NCBI RefSeq assembly: GCF_004212215.1
Contig: NZ_QVFV01000001.1
Location: forward strand, 754,814 to 818,813
Reading direction: 5' to 3'
Origin: Leptolyngbya iicbica LK
GTDB taxonomy: Bacteria; Cyanobacteriota; Cyanobacteriia; Phormidesmidales; Phormidesmidaceae
Length of the DNA: 64,000 bases
Positions 8,571 to 16,370 of this stretch are shown here, in pieces; the first letter of the stretch is position 1; every line of letters begins with the position of its first letter. The notes under the pieces are model-generated. The model was not told the DNA's origin, did not search any database, and saw only the letters and a list, made by a program, of their open reading frames with translations. Position numbers and translations under genes: made by a program.

Positions 8571-8765
8571 TTTAAACCAGCTTGTTTTAAGGGGATAGAT
8601 AGCCATTCACGGTCTTGGGCAGCCAGGGGAGGAACGGAGTCTTCACCGTAATTAATCACCCAGTCATAGCCCGACTGAATCATAAATCTCGTCTAACAAA
8701 CCTTTGAGGTCCACAACAGGTTCCGTGTCTTCCATACTCAAGGGGAGCGGGAAGACGAGTATAAG
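8571..8765 (-). pseudogene. C-terminal remnant of a DUF4058 family gene (frameshifted)
   Basis: On the minus strand one frame reads LVFPLPLS, TEPVVDLKGLLDEIYDS and then stops; the overlapping frame continues GYDWVINYGEDSVPPL and ends QAGLNIP. Joined, they match the usual end of DUF4058 proteins (PLPL, EP-VDL, YD-AGYD, PVPPL). Two frames are needed, so there is at least one frameshift, and the first roughly 200 codons are missing. Apart from this remnant I see nothing coding in 8401-8847. Confidence 0.5.
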
Positions 8766-8847
8766 ACTTACAGGTTACAGGCGTAGAGGCTGGCGCGGGG
8801 ACGCTGAATGCTTGGGCAGCCAATGATTGCCAGTCGGGCAGAGAACG

Positions 8848-9417
8848 TTACGACTCTTCTACAAGTTCGCTGTTCACTTCATTAATCGGGCGACGGCGGA
8901 GTTCTACAGATTCGGTGCGCGGCAGCAGATCAAAGACTTCGCGCATCACGTCATCGACTTGCTCGTAGCTGACAATCCCGGTTTCATTGAGGCGCACATT
9001 CCCCTCAGCATCAAAGACTAAGGTCTGTGGCACGACCCCAGTGAAGTAATAACCCGGGTCGGTTTCGTCATAATCGGCCTGAGGCGAAATGGAATCCGCC
9101 GCAACGGGAATAAAATTAGCGGCGCGTCCGTAGGGCGCTTGTAATTGCGAGACCACCGAAGCATAGCGCTTGCAGTCGGTGCTGTCGTCAACATAAAACA
9201 CGAGCAGGGCAGGCTTTTCGTATTTCATCGATTGCGCTAGCGACACCTTGGGCGGCACTAGAGAACCGTTCCCGGCATAGAGGGCAAAGATGTTGCCGTC
9301 GTAGTTATCGTCTTCCAGGCCCGCCCAGGCATTAGCGGTGCAGAGCAACCAACAACCGGCGATCGCTACCCCCAACATTACCCATCGTCGCCATTGAAAA
9401 AGTTGCCGTACCATCAT
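8848..9417 (-). CDS. thioredoxin-fold protein, probable thylakoid/periplasmic PSI-related factor
   Basis: The protein has 189 residues. A hydrophobic N-terminal segment (VMLGVAIAGCWLLC, ending ANAWA) looks like a signal or anchor. It is followed by a thioredoxin-like core: KPALLVFYVDDSTDCKRYA, then the cis-Pro segment GVVPQTLVFDAEG. The usual CxxC is replaced by DSTDC, so classical disulfide exchange is unlikely. Cyanobacterial relatives are annotated as thylakoid-membrane photosystem I accumulation factors; I recall this from family knowledge and cannot verify it here. Confidence 0.6.
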   Translation of the reverse strand: MMVRQLFQWRRWVMLGVAIAGCWLLCTANAWAGLEDDNYDGNIFALYAGNGSLVPPKVSLAQSMKYEKPALLVFYVDDSTDCKRYASVVSQLQAPYGRAANFIPVAADSISPQADYDETDPGYYFTGVVPQTLVFDAEGNVRLNETGIVSYEQVDDVMREVFDLLPRTESVELRRRPINEVNSELVEES

Positions 9418-9482
9418 GCGTCAGTCTTCAATCGATAATTGCGCCTTTACTATTAGGCCATATTTAGGGCGGTGCCGGGCGA

Positions 9483-10139
9483 CTAAGAGCCAATTTCTTC
9501 AAAAGTTTCGGTTATCGTTTGTAGCTCTGAGCGATAGGTCTCATATTGTTCGGGGCTGGCCCACGCCACAATTTGGTAGTAGCGCTGCTCAGTAACCACC
9601 GTGGTGTGTAAGTACACGACTCCGGTGCCATCAGCCAAACTGCCGCGAATTTCATACTGTGAGGCAAAGTTATCGTCGATAAACGCGACCTCAGTGGGAT
9701 TTTCGCTGGTCGAGGTGGCCAGTTGGTCTTTGATTAGGGCACGATAGCGGGCCGCATTTTCGGGCAGGCCAAATCGCATCAGCACTGGAGAATCTTCGGC
9801 CACCACAATCACAAACAGTTGATTGGTGGCATCGGCGGCCTGCAGCTCAGCCGAATCATGAAGGCTGGTATCTTCGGCCCAACTAGCGGGCAACGTAATT
9901 TGAATCCCGGTCTCACTATCCACTAAGGCTGCACCGGGTGAGTCAGTACCGGAATTGTTGTCGGTCGTGGTTTCGACGTCGGTTGGCGAATTATCGGTTG
10001 GTGAATTATCGGTGGCCGTTGGCACTGTCCCCTCTTCGGGGTTGCTGCGCAAATTTCTCAAGATGCGATCGCAGCTCACAGCCAACAAAATCAGCATCAC
10101 CAGCGGCAACAAAATTTGAACAGTCCAGGGGCGTTTCAT
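9483..10139 (-). CDS. lipoprotein with PsbP/DcrB-like domain
   Basis: The predicted lipoprotein has 218 residues: MKRPW, a hydrophobic stretch and the lipobox LLAVSC. A low-complexity Thr/Asp/Asn-rich linker of about 45 residues (SPTDNSPTD repeated) follows. The folded C-terminal half contains GIQITLPASWAE and YYQIVAWASPEQY, patterns of the PsbP/DcrB superfamily. The start at 10139 puts the positive residues right before the hydrophobic segment. The function is unknown; the extracytoplasmic location is inferred. Confidence 0.65.
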   Translation of the reverse strand: MKRPWTVQILLPLVMLILLAVSCDRILRNLRSNPEEGTVPTATDNSPTDNSPTDVETTTDNNSGTDSPGAALVDSETGIQITLPASWAEDTSLHDSAELQAADATNQLFVIVVAEDSPVLMRFGLPENAARYRALIKDQLATSTSENPTEVAFIDDNFASQYEIRGSLADGTGVVYLHTTVVTEQRYYQIVAWASPEQYETYRSELQTITETFEEIGS

Positions 10140-10311
10140 ACGAGGCGAGGCGGCAAGCTCAACTGGCACCCAAAGCATAACACCGCCTTTCGGGAATGGG
10201 CCGCGTCTCGCCTCAGGCGGTCACCGGGCAACGGTTCCCTAGAGTCGGGTGCGGCCCATCATCTCGATCAAGCTCCCAGGGTCACCAGTCATTGGCCTCG
10301 ATTTATGGAGC

Positions 10312-10479
10312 TCAAGTAGTCGGAATGTTGTAGATGAGTTGCGAGATCGCCCCATGCTTAGAGGTGCTGTGATATTCGCCGTAGTCTGCAAGATCATCCA
10401 GGCCAATGGAAGTCAAAATAATTTCGGCAGCGAGCCAAATCATGGATTGTAAAAGAAGTCGTTTCCATCGTACTGACAT
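10312..10479 (-). CDS. small conserved cyanobacterial protein (55 residues)
   Basis: A short minus-strand ORF below common length cut-offs. It begins MSVRWKRLLLQSMIWLAAEI, has one amphipathic or membrane-like helix, and continues TSIGLDDLADYGEYH. The pattern of basic N-terminus, WLAAE and G(L/I)D(D/N)LADY is one I associate with a small protein family widespread in cyanobacteria. A Shine-Dalgarno-like GAGGTG lies about 7 bases upstream of the ATG. No function is known to me. Confidence 0.6.
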   Translation of the reverse strand: MSVRWKRLLLQSMIWLAAEIILTSIGLDDLADYGEYHSTSKHGAISQLIYNIPTT

Positions 10480-11007
10480 GGTCTTCACCTCAAGCTGGTG
10501 GGGTGCGGTTGATCATGGTTCCTACTTTCAAACTGCCCGGGCCAGAGCCCCGCTATCTTCCCGAAATTACGGATCTTTGGGAGTTTCGTTGTGAAGTGTT
10601 GAGTATTCTTGCGGAATATCGCTAAACGTTGACGGTAAAAGCTAATAACATTCTGAAGACTGTGAAGCGCGATCGCGATCGCTACAGATCCTTTATGAGT
10701 ACCTTAGGGCGTGGTCAGGCCAGACAAGTTCGGCTAGCCACTAGCCACCCGTCTCAAGGTCAACAGAGAAGTGGTAAATGCCCTGTTATAGAAGCGTTTG
10801 AGCCATCGCCAAGCAGATTTGCTCATGCTTCGGAGGGGCTTTCATATGCCATTTAGCCAGTGTTGTAGGCGACGGTAAGGGCCGTGAAATCGGTAATAAG
10901 TTGTAGGCTCAGCCCCAATTTTTCTGACTGTCTATTGACGGTCGCTGGGCAAGCCCCTCGATAGAATAATGACCCAGACGTCTTCTCACTCATCAAAGGA
11001 AAACGAC
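10480..11007. other. intergenic stretch upstream of transaldolase
   Basis: There is no convincing gene. A 36-codon plus-strand frame at 10515-10625 (MVPTFKLPGPEPRYLPEI...) and a basic 30-codon minus-strand frame near 10710-10830 are present, but neither has supporting signals. A double HIP1 site lies near 10669. The last 100 bases presumably hold the tal promoter. Confidence 0.3.
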
Positions 11008-12183
11008 ATGGCCCAGAGCTTACTTGAGCAACTCCGCGAGCTGACCATTGTGGTCGCTGACACCGGGGATATTCAGGCGATCGAGCAATTTACTCCCCGT
11101 GATGCGACCACCAATCCTTCACTGATCACGGCAGCCGCCCAGATGCCCCAATACCACGAAATTGTGGATGAGACCCTGCTGACCGCAAAGCAAGAGGCCG
11201 GGGCCGATGCCGCCGATAAAGAAGTTGCAAACCTCGCGTTTAAGCGTTTGGCCGTTGCGTTTGGCCTGAAAATTCTAGCCATCATTCCCGGACGGGTTTC
11301 GACGGAAGTGGACGCCCGCCTCTCTTACGACACTGAGGCCACGATCGCCACCGCGCGCGACTTGATTGCCCAGTACGAAGCCGCTGGAATGAGTCGCGAT
11401 CGCGTGCTGATCAAAATTGCCTCAACCTGGGAAGGCATCAAAGCCGCCGAAATTCTCGAAAAAGAGGGCATCCACTGCAACTTGACGCTGCTGTTTGGTT
11501 TGCATCAGGCGATCGCCTGTGCCGAAGCGGGCGTCACCCTCATCTCGCCCTTCGTCGGTCGCATTCTCGACTGGTACAAAAAAGAAACCGGCAAAGAGTA
11601 CAACCCCACCGAAGATCCCGGCGTGCAGTCAGTCACAGAAATCTACAACTACTACAAAAAGTTCGGCTACCAGACCGAAGTCATGGGCGCTAGCTTCCGC
11701 AACATTGGTGAAATCTGTGAACTTGCTGGGTGCGATTTGCTGACGATTTCGCCCAAGCTGCTAGCCCAACTCAAAGAGCAGGAAGAAGTCCTAGAGCGGA
11801 AGCTTGATCCGGCCAAGGCGGCAGACATGGACATTGAAAAGATCACCATGGACAAAGCCACCTTTGACAACATGCACCAGGATGACCGGATGGCATCAGA
11901 AAAGCTGGATGAAGGCATTAAAGGCTTTAGCAAAGCGTTGGAATCGCTGGAGCAGTTGCTTGCCGATCGCTTGGTACAACTCAGCAAAGGGGAATCCCTG
12001 GCGAATCACGCGACTCAGGATCTCTTTGCTGCCTATGACCTGGATGGCGATGGCCTGATCACCCGCGAAGAATGGATGGGCACCGATGCCGTATTTGACG
12101 CCCTTGACCTCGATCATGATGGCAAGGTGACCAAGGAAGAGCTGAGCTGTGGTCTGGGCGGTGCCTGCACCCTCGCCGTTTAA
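11008..12183 (+). CDS. tal: transaldolase with C-terminal EF-hand domain
   Basis: Transaldolase B-type enzyme of 391 residues, which transfers a dihydroxyacetone unit between sugar phosphates in the pentose phosphate pathway. Visible are TTNPSLI near the N-terminus, the Schiff-base lysine in [11 protein letters not shown] (Lys136) and the [12 protein letters not shown] strand. After the barrel a tail carries two canonical EF-hand loops: [12 protein letters not shown] (344-355) and [12 protein letters not shown] (367-378), suggesting calcium binding. The EF-hand fusion is known in cyanobacterial transaldolases. ATG 11008 is preferred over 10969 because the family's N-terminus starts [12 protein letters not shown]. 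Confidence 0.95.
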   Translation: MAQSLLEQLRELTIVVADTGDIQAIEQFTPRDATTNPSLITAAAQMPQYHEIVDETLLTAKQEAGADAADKEVANLAFKRLAVAFGLKILAIIPGRVSTEVDARLSYDTEATIATARDLIAQYEAAGMSRDRVLIKIASTWEGIKAAEILEKEGIHCNLTLLFGLHQAIACAEAGVTLISPFVGRILDWYKKETGKEYNPTEDPGVQSVTEIYNYYKKFGYQTEVMGASFRNIGEICELAGCDLLTISPKLLAQLKEQEEVLERKLDPAKAADMDIEKITMDKATFDNMHQDDRMASEKLDEGIKGFSKALESLEQLLADRLVQLSKGESLANHATQDLFAAYDLDGDGLITREEWMGTDAVFDALDLDHDGKVTKEELSCGLGGACTLAV

Positions 12184-12208
12184 CACCCCGCATTTGACGC
12201 CTCAATGC

Positions 12209-12242
12209 CGCCCCTTTGAATCAATCGAAGGGGCGTTTTTTT
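12209..12242 (+). terminator. Rho-independent terminator of tal
   Basis: An 8-bp perfect stem CGCCCCTT/AAGGGGCG with an 11-base loop is followed directly by seven T residues, 26 bp after the tal stop. Confidence 0.9.
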
Positions 12243-12260
12243 AGGTGTTTCAAACCAACC

Positions 12261-12680
12261 CTAAAGGCCCTTAACGAGTTTTGCTTCACGTACCCACTGC
12301 ACCACCTGATCCGGCGTGGGGCAAAGATCGGAGCGGCGCAGAGTCATCGTATGCAGTTTGCGAATTTGCGTGTGCAATCGTCCCGGTGCTTGCTGTGCCA
12401 GTTGCGCGACCGAAGCGACGCCGCTGTGCAGTAACAGGCCACAATAATCGCTGCCTACGCTCGGCAAACTGGCCAACTCGGCGAGGGCGGCCCATTTTTG
12501 CAAGTAGCGGGGAGCGAGCTTGAGTTGGGCCGCGATCGCTTGCAACTGTTGGGGCGATCGCGCCACTTTCAACAAGTCGTCTGTCGTTGTGAGTCCCGCT
12601 GTATGCAACAGTTGCCAGTGCTCCTGACTCAGCCCTGGCAACTGTCGTAGCGCATAAGAGTGACGATTAATTGCAGCCAT
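12261..12680 (-). CDS. DUF4332 / helix-hairpin-helix protein
   Basis: About 139 residues from MAAINRHSYAL. Two HhH-like repeats are visible: LRQLPGLSQEHWQLLHTAGLTTTDDLL and LASLPSVGSDYCGLLLHSGVASVAQL. This is the DUF4332 pattern, related to HhH folds that bind DNA or mediate protein contacts. The frame is open to 12743, but the added N-terminus (Cys/Trp-rich) is not family-like. It converges with tal across the terminator. The function is unknown. Confidence 0.75.
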   Translation of the reverse strand: MAAINRHSYALRQLPGLSQEHWQLLHTAGLTTTDDLLKVARSPQQLQAIAAQLKLAPRYLQKWAALAELASLPSVGSDYCGLLLHSGVASVAQLAQQAPGRLHTQIRKLHTMTLRRSDLCPTPDQVVQWVREAKLVKGL

Positions 12681-12799
12681 GGGCGAGGTGATGAAACGGG
12701 CAGAAAACCAGTCCATGCATTCTAAGCGATGTCCACCATTCACGCTTGGGTGAGCTCATAGGGGCAGCAATCATTCCTCGGCCTCAAAATGCTGTGATA

Positions 12800-12884
12800 T
12801 AGCGCTGCGTAGATAGTTCTGTATGCTGCGAAACAAGGGGCTTAAGCCTCTTGCCTGTTGGTACCTTACTGCGGACTGCCATAT
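12800..12884. repeat. dispersed repeat, copy 1 (partner at 42118)
   Basis: About 85 bases that match 42118-42210: AGCGCTGCGTAGATAG, then GCTGCGAAACAAGGGGCTTAAG, then CTTGCCTGTTGGTACC and ACTGCGGACTGC. The core AAGGGGCTTAAG..CTTG is palindromic. Copy 2 carries a short insertion in the left part. It looks like a small non-autonomous or REP-like element in intergenic DNA. Confidence 0.75.
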
Positions 12885-12948
12885 CAGCATTCATCCCTCT
12901 TGAGGGTGTCATCTACAACGCTTTCTTAACAGCCAAGGAGGATGAGCG

Positions 12949-13038
12949 ATGTCTACTATTATGATGCTGACAGCCTCAGGACAAGCCGTTGCTAACAACC
13001 GAGTGCCAATGGTCGCAGCGCCTGAGGACAATCGCTAA
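12949..13038 (+). CDS. possible 29-residue peptide with strong ribosome-binding site
   Basis: ATG 12949 follows a perfect AAGGAGG (12935-12941) at a 7-base spacing, better than that of most annotated genes here. The frame encodes MSTIMMLTASGQAVANN and ends APEDNR before TAA. It is not a membrane segment and matches no photosystem small subunit I know. A competing ATG at 12942 gives an 18-codon frame with poor spacing. It may be a genuine micro-protein, a leader peptide, or the N-terminus of a lost gene. Confidence 0.4.
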   Translation: MSTIMMLTASGQAVANNRVPMVAAPEDNR

Positions 13039-13061
13039 TTGTTTGGCCTAGATGCAGTGTA

Positions 13062-13079
13062 TAACTGCGATCGCAGTTA
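13062..13079. repeat. 18-bp perfect palindrome centred on a HIP1 site
   Basis: TAACTGCGATCGCAGTTA is self-complementary over 18 bases and extends the HIP1 octamer GCGATCGC. It lies 23 bp after the 29-codon frame and could be a hairpin or a protein site; there is no T-run. Confidence 0.6.
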
Positions 13080-13244
13080 GGGCGGCTAGTCTGCCCTGTC
13101 CTGTCATCCGTCTATCTGTGGTTGCGGTCACACCACCCTGCGGTAAACTCCCTCAACCCTATTTTCCTGATTGATCCAGCCTTTGCAGACATTGAGAACT
13201 TCGCCCGTCGAACCTGACTTGCTTGTTTCTTAGAGGTGTGCCCG

Positions 13245-14000
13245 ATGTTAAAGTATGACGTTGCTCTACTCTGTGCTCGACTCAGTAAAGAAATCTATGA
13301 AGAGCTGGACGGGATTGTGGTTGACAGCATTCCCGATGGTGAAGTGACGACGCTCAAAAGCAACGCTGCAGAGTCACCAGCTGACTTGGACAGTACGTTG
13401 GCGCAGATACAAACAGATACTCAAGCTGCAGTCATTTACGTACCGACCGACCAATCCGTTTATATCGTTTTTCGGGGGAGTGAAAAGAACCTCACGGACT
13501 GGAGTAACAACTTCCAATTACGGCAGCAATATTATCCTTACGGTGATCCCGCCGAGACTGAAGTGCGCTTTCATCTCGGGTTTATGGCGGCCTATCTCGC
13601 CGTGCGGACTGAACTCCTCAAGGTGCTCCAGGCTTTTCCCCAATCGCCGCTAACCTTTACTGGTCATAGTCTAGGGGGAGCCCTGGCAACCATTGCGGCG
13701 CTGGACATTCAGTACAATATCGGCCAAAAAACTGGGCAACCGATTGAACTTTATACCTACGGTTCGCCTCGGGTAGGCAATGAGGCCATGGTGGCTTCTT
13801 TTGATCAACGAGTACCCAACAGTTATCGCTTTGTCTACGGTTGGGATGTGGTGACGCGGGTACCGCGCCAGTGGCAAGGCTACGAACATGTGTCAGCGCT
13901 GCAACAGCTGGGCTCGCGGTGGACGTGGCGCGTGGTCAGCCGTCGAGTCTCAGACCACGACATTGATAATTACATTGACGCTTTAGAGGCTGAGGTCTAG
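13245..14000 (+). CDS. class 3 lipase (fungal lipase-like)
   Basis: This 251-residue protein has the complete lipase 3 signature: VYIVFRGSEKNLTDWSNN, nucleophile GHSLGGALAT (Ser142), YGSPRVGNEAM, an Asp in YGWDVVTRVPR and a C-terminal His in VSDHDIDNY. Such enzymes hydrolyse acylglycerols or galactolipids. No signal peptide is seen, so a cytoplasmic or membrane-surface role is likely. ATG 13245 is preferred over the GTG at 13236 because MLKYDVALLCARLSKEIY aligns with the usual domain start. Confidence 0.9.
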   Translation: MLKYDVALLCARLSKEIYEELDGIVVDSIPDGEVTTLKSNAAESPADLDSTLAQIQTDTQAAVIYVPTDQSVYIVFRGSEKNLTDWSNNFQLRQQYYPYGDPAETEVRFHLGFMAAYLAVRTELLKVLQAFPQSPLTFTGHSLGGALATIAALDIQYNIGQKTGQPIELYTYGSPRVGNEAMVASFDQRVPNSYRFVYGWDVVTRVPRQWQGYEHVSALQQLGSRWTWRVVSRRVSDHDIDNYIDALEAEV

Positions 14001-14086
14001 TTTTCCCTCATGGTCGATAGAGGACTCACCCTGAAATGTAAACAACTGTAAAATTCAAGGGTAGAGACACGTACTCCAGCAACTCG

Positions 14087-14239
14087 ATGACAGCGAATCA
14101 CACCCAAAACTCACAGGGCGCCGCGACGAAAACGGCGGCGGCGACAACCAATGCTGACAAGATCTTGTGCCAGCACTGTGGACGGTCAAAAACGAATGGC
14201 ATTAAGTGTCGGGGTTGGTGTCTGCCTGACGATTATTGA
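14087..14239 (+). CDS. small zinc-ribbon-like protein (50 residues)
   Basis: A short frame with an Ala/Thr-rich N-terminus (TKTAAATTNADK) and a C-terminal four-cysteine motif: CQHCGRSKTNGIKCRGWC. The CxxC...CxxxC spacing suggests one zinc site. Small proteins with CQ-CGRT..NGI-C...C..D are recurrent in cyanobacteria as far as I recall, with no known role. The ATG lies about 90 bp after the lipase stop on the same strand, so it may share its transcript. Confidence 0.6.
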   Translation: MTANHTQNSQGAATKTAAATTNADKILCQHCGRSKTNGIKCRGWCLPDDY

Positions 14240-14264
14240 GCGATCGGGAAGTTGGCTGTCCTTA

Positions 14265-14332
14265 AGGGACCGGGTGCCTTGTGTTTGAGTCGTTAGTTAT
14301 TTGTCAGGAAGCGCCCGAGGCACCTGGTCCCT
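14265..14332. repeat. hairpin repeat, AGGGACCGGGTGCC family
   Basis: AGGGACCGGGTGCCT (14265-14279) pairs with AGGCACCTGGTCCCT (14318-14332) with one mismatch across a 38-base spacer. The same 14-base arm occurs as a perfect hairpin at 26808-26867, so this is one member of a dispersed family. Confidence 0.75.
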
Positions 14333-14389
14333 AGCATCCATCAAGCATTCATACTCTGGAAAGCATTGGGATCGCCCTGCTCATGTCTT

Positions 14390-14581
14390 TCAGCTCTGAA
14401 TCAGGGCGAGCAGTTCGTCGGTGGAGAGCTTGCTGCTGACATCGGTGCCCGTGAGCAGGCTGTCGGCCAGGTCGCGTTTGGTTTTGTGCAGGGCGACGAT
14501 CTTATCTTCGATCGTGCCCTGGGCAACGAGGCGGTAAATGGTGACGGGGCGCTGCTGGCCGATGCGGTGAGCGCGATCGCT
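14390..14581 (-). pseudogene. truncated copy of the SNF2 helicase 3' end (last 63 codons)
   Basis: On the minus strand this reads [19 protein letters not shown] and continues without interruption to LLALIQS-stop. It corresponds base for base, with no indels, to 16517-16708, the end of the big helicase gene. By my count about 15 of 192 bases differ, and only about three residues change (Ser/Thr, Ile/Leu, Gly/Ser), so most differences are silent. Homology stops abruptly at 14581. The copy therefore probably came from a divergent functional helicase gene rather than by slow decay in place. Confidence 0.85.
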
Positions 14582-14597
14582 CTGGCATCGTCACCAT

Positions 14598-14984
14598 CTA
14601 CCAGAGTGTTTGACAGTCATATGATGCAAACGCTGGATCTTTTGAAACCAGCACCGCCGCTTCAGTTCGACTCTGGGCAATGAGCAGGCGATCAAAGGGA
14701 TCTTTGTGATGCCAGGGCAACTGATCAAGCTCAATGATGTGATCAAGCGTGATGGGAAGAATTGAGATCGCGTTTTGACTTACCTGCCGTTGAACGATCT
14801 CAAGCAAAGGGGCTTGCAACTCAAGCTTGCCTAGATGCACTTTAATCTGGATTTCCCAGACGCTGACCAGACTGAGAAAAAGCGCACTATCAGGATTTTT
14901 CAGTAAGTCCAACGTAGTTTTCTGGATCTGACTCGACTGGCTATCCCACCAGATAAATGTATGGGTATCCAGCAAAAGCTTCAT
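14598..14984 (-). CDS. VapC-like PIN-domain toxin
   Basis: A 128-residue PIN-domain protein with the expected acidic residues: LLLDTHTFIWW (Asp6), SVWEIQIK (Glu), DPFDRLLIAQ (Asp) and a fourth position near VLVSKDPAF. VapC toxins are Mg-dependent RNases that cut tRNA or rRNA and are neutralised by a cognate antitoxin. The start overlaps the antitoxin stop by four bases, the classic coupled arrangement. Its 3' end lies 17 bp from the truncated helicase copy, i.e. right at a recombination junction. Confidence 0.9.
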   Translation of the reverse strand: MKLLLDTHTFIWWDSQSSQIQKTTLDLLKNPDSALFLSLVSVWEIQIKVHLGKLELQAPLLEIVQRQVSQNAISILPITLDHIIELDQLPWHHKDPFDRLLIAQSRTEAAVLVSKDPAFASYDCQTLW

Positions 14985-15202
14985 TCTTCACCTAGCCAGA
15001 AGCAATCGGATAGAGGCTCATCGAAATCATCTCCGATCGCGATCGCCCCTGGATGTAAGTCTGGCTGACGCTGGTTGACAGTCCGACTGTCGGATTGGGC
15101 GGGTATCTTTGCCTCCGCCCATTGCAACAACTGAGTTGCGAGATGCAACTGCTCTTGCCAACTCAAACGCCGAGCCTCTTGGATTAACTCTTGCAAGGTC
15201 AC
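14981..15202 (-). CDS. antitoxin of the VapC-like pair (DUF2281-like)
   Basis: A 73-residue acidic protein: an N-terminal helix (LQELIQEARRLSWQEQLHLATQ) and the C-terminal segment DDFDEPLSDCFWLGEE. The DDFD-PL-D-FWLG tail is typical of cyanobacterial antitoxins paired with PIN toxins and likely threads into the toxin's active site. It overlaps vapC by ATGA. It is presumably autoregulated with its toxin, although I see no clear operator. Confidence 0.8.
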   Translation of the reverse strand: MTLQELIQEARRLSWQEQLHLATQLLQWAEAKIPAQSDSRTVNQRQPDLHPGAIAIGDDFDEPLSDCFWLGEE

Positions 15203-15701
15203 AGTTTACTTCCCTCCAGCAAGCTTGCTTTCAGCATATCTAATGCCAATTGGTGTGTGGCTATCGATCTCCGCAATTCCGGCAAGTGCTCGTAGCATTT
15301 CAGAATGTTGAGGTTATGCCAAGCAACAGCAACAGCAACAGCAAAAAGATAACAGATCACTACGAGGTGATGCTGTAGGCGAGATCGCCCCTAATCCTAG
15401 GTGTAGTGGTGTCCCTAAAAGTGTCTCCCCCGGGTGTGGCGATTTCAGTTCTGTTGTGCTACCTTGCATTCGGCCTTGAAGCTTGGGTCAGTTGTTTCGT
15501 AACGTACCAGGATCTCCTGAGGACACCGTAGAGGCTGCCCAGGAGGGGTTAGCTCAGCCCTGTGACCTTTATTCTGGCTAACTCCCGAGGGTTTTAAGGA
15601 ACCTCCCTTCCTTTGGATCCCTAAGTCTGGCTCCAGGGTCCCCTCATGTCTTACCAGGGGACTCTGGGATTCTACCTAGGACGGCTTACCGTTTAAGTCA
15701 G
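15203..15701. other. 500-bp intergenic stretch without recognised gene
   Basis: I see no ORF with support. The 15410-15700 part is pyrimidine-rich on the plus strand and lacks HIP1 sites, as does the next gene. Short complementary pieces occur (GTTAGCTCAG / CTGGCTAAC near 15547-15585; AGGGTCCCCT / AGGGGACTCT near 15637-15665) and could fold, but no known RNA family is recognised. Confidence 0.35.
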
Positions 15702-16370
15702 TTAAGCTAAAGGGTTGCCTTTTTTCACGGTCTCTTCCAGCAGTGTCAAGAACCCTCTACGCTCCTCTTCTTCCTCTATTAACCTCTGCCTCTTCTGCCT
15801 CTCCCTTGCCATATCTACCGGATCTCTTCTTATATCCATCTCCATCACATTAACGGTTACAGGTGGCACGGGTTTATCTTGATAAAGCTCTTTGTTTTGT
15901 ATTACTACATCCACTACCCGGTAGAACTTATAAACCTCTCTTATTTTTCCTCCGTCTGATATTGCTAGAGGAATATCCGCTATGAGGCTATCCATAGCAG
16001 TTTTCTGCATGATCGACTTACTTAGGCAAGTATTGATACTGGGGGCACTCCGGTCTCCTATCCATCTTTTTAACCCCTCTGAGAGAGTTTGCATCTCCTC
16101 TATGTTGTGATGTATTTCCGACATTAATAAAGTTCTGACGGCATCTGCTTCTTTTTCATCCTGTTGCTTTTGGTCCCTCTCGGATGCTCGTCTAGCTAAG
16201 ACAAAGGCCAAAGTAGGACCTGTAGTAGCTTTGGCAAAGTCCCAGGCATAGCTACCGAGGGTCTCAGCAGGTTCCCCTATGGTCATCCACAGAGCACTCC
16301 CCCAACTCTCAATCGCCTCCAGGAGCCCCGTTAGTCCTTCTACAAAAAATTCCTCTACCATCGGTCTCAT
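15702..16370 (-). CDS. orphan protein with N-terminal hydrophobic part and coiled coil
   Basis: A 222-residue protein with no family I recognise. The N-terminal 55 residues are mildly hydrophobic (LTGLLEAIESWGSALWMTIG, TTGPTLAFVLARRASERDQ). Next comes a charged helix with LLMSEIHHNIEEMQTL, a pattern found in small membrane-anchored proteins of unknown function. The C-terminus is a strongly charged coiled coil (MARERQKRQRLIEEEEERRG). Codon use is visibly less GC-rich than in neighbours (many TTA, ATA and CTT codons) and there is no HIP1 site, consistent with recent acquisition. It sits between the two copies of the helicase 3' end. Confidence 0.55.
   Translation of the reverse strand: MRPMVEEFFVEGLTGLLEAIESWGSALWMTIGEPAETLGSYAWDFAKATTGPTLAFVLARRASERDQKQQDEKEADAVRTLLMSEIHHNIEEMQTLSEGLKRWIGDRSAPSINTCLSKSIMQKTAMDSLIADIPLAISDGGKIREVYKFYRVVDVVIQNKELYQDKPVPPVTVNVMEMDIRRDPVDMARERQKRQRLIEEEEERRGFLTLLEETVKKGNPLA

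Noticed and set aside
15540-15590. tRNA-like GGTTAGCTCAG segment
   Set aside because: Resembles a D-arm, but no acceptor stem, anticodon arm or T-arm follows at the right distances.
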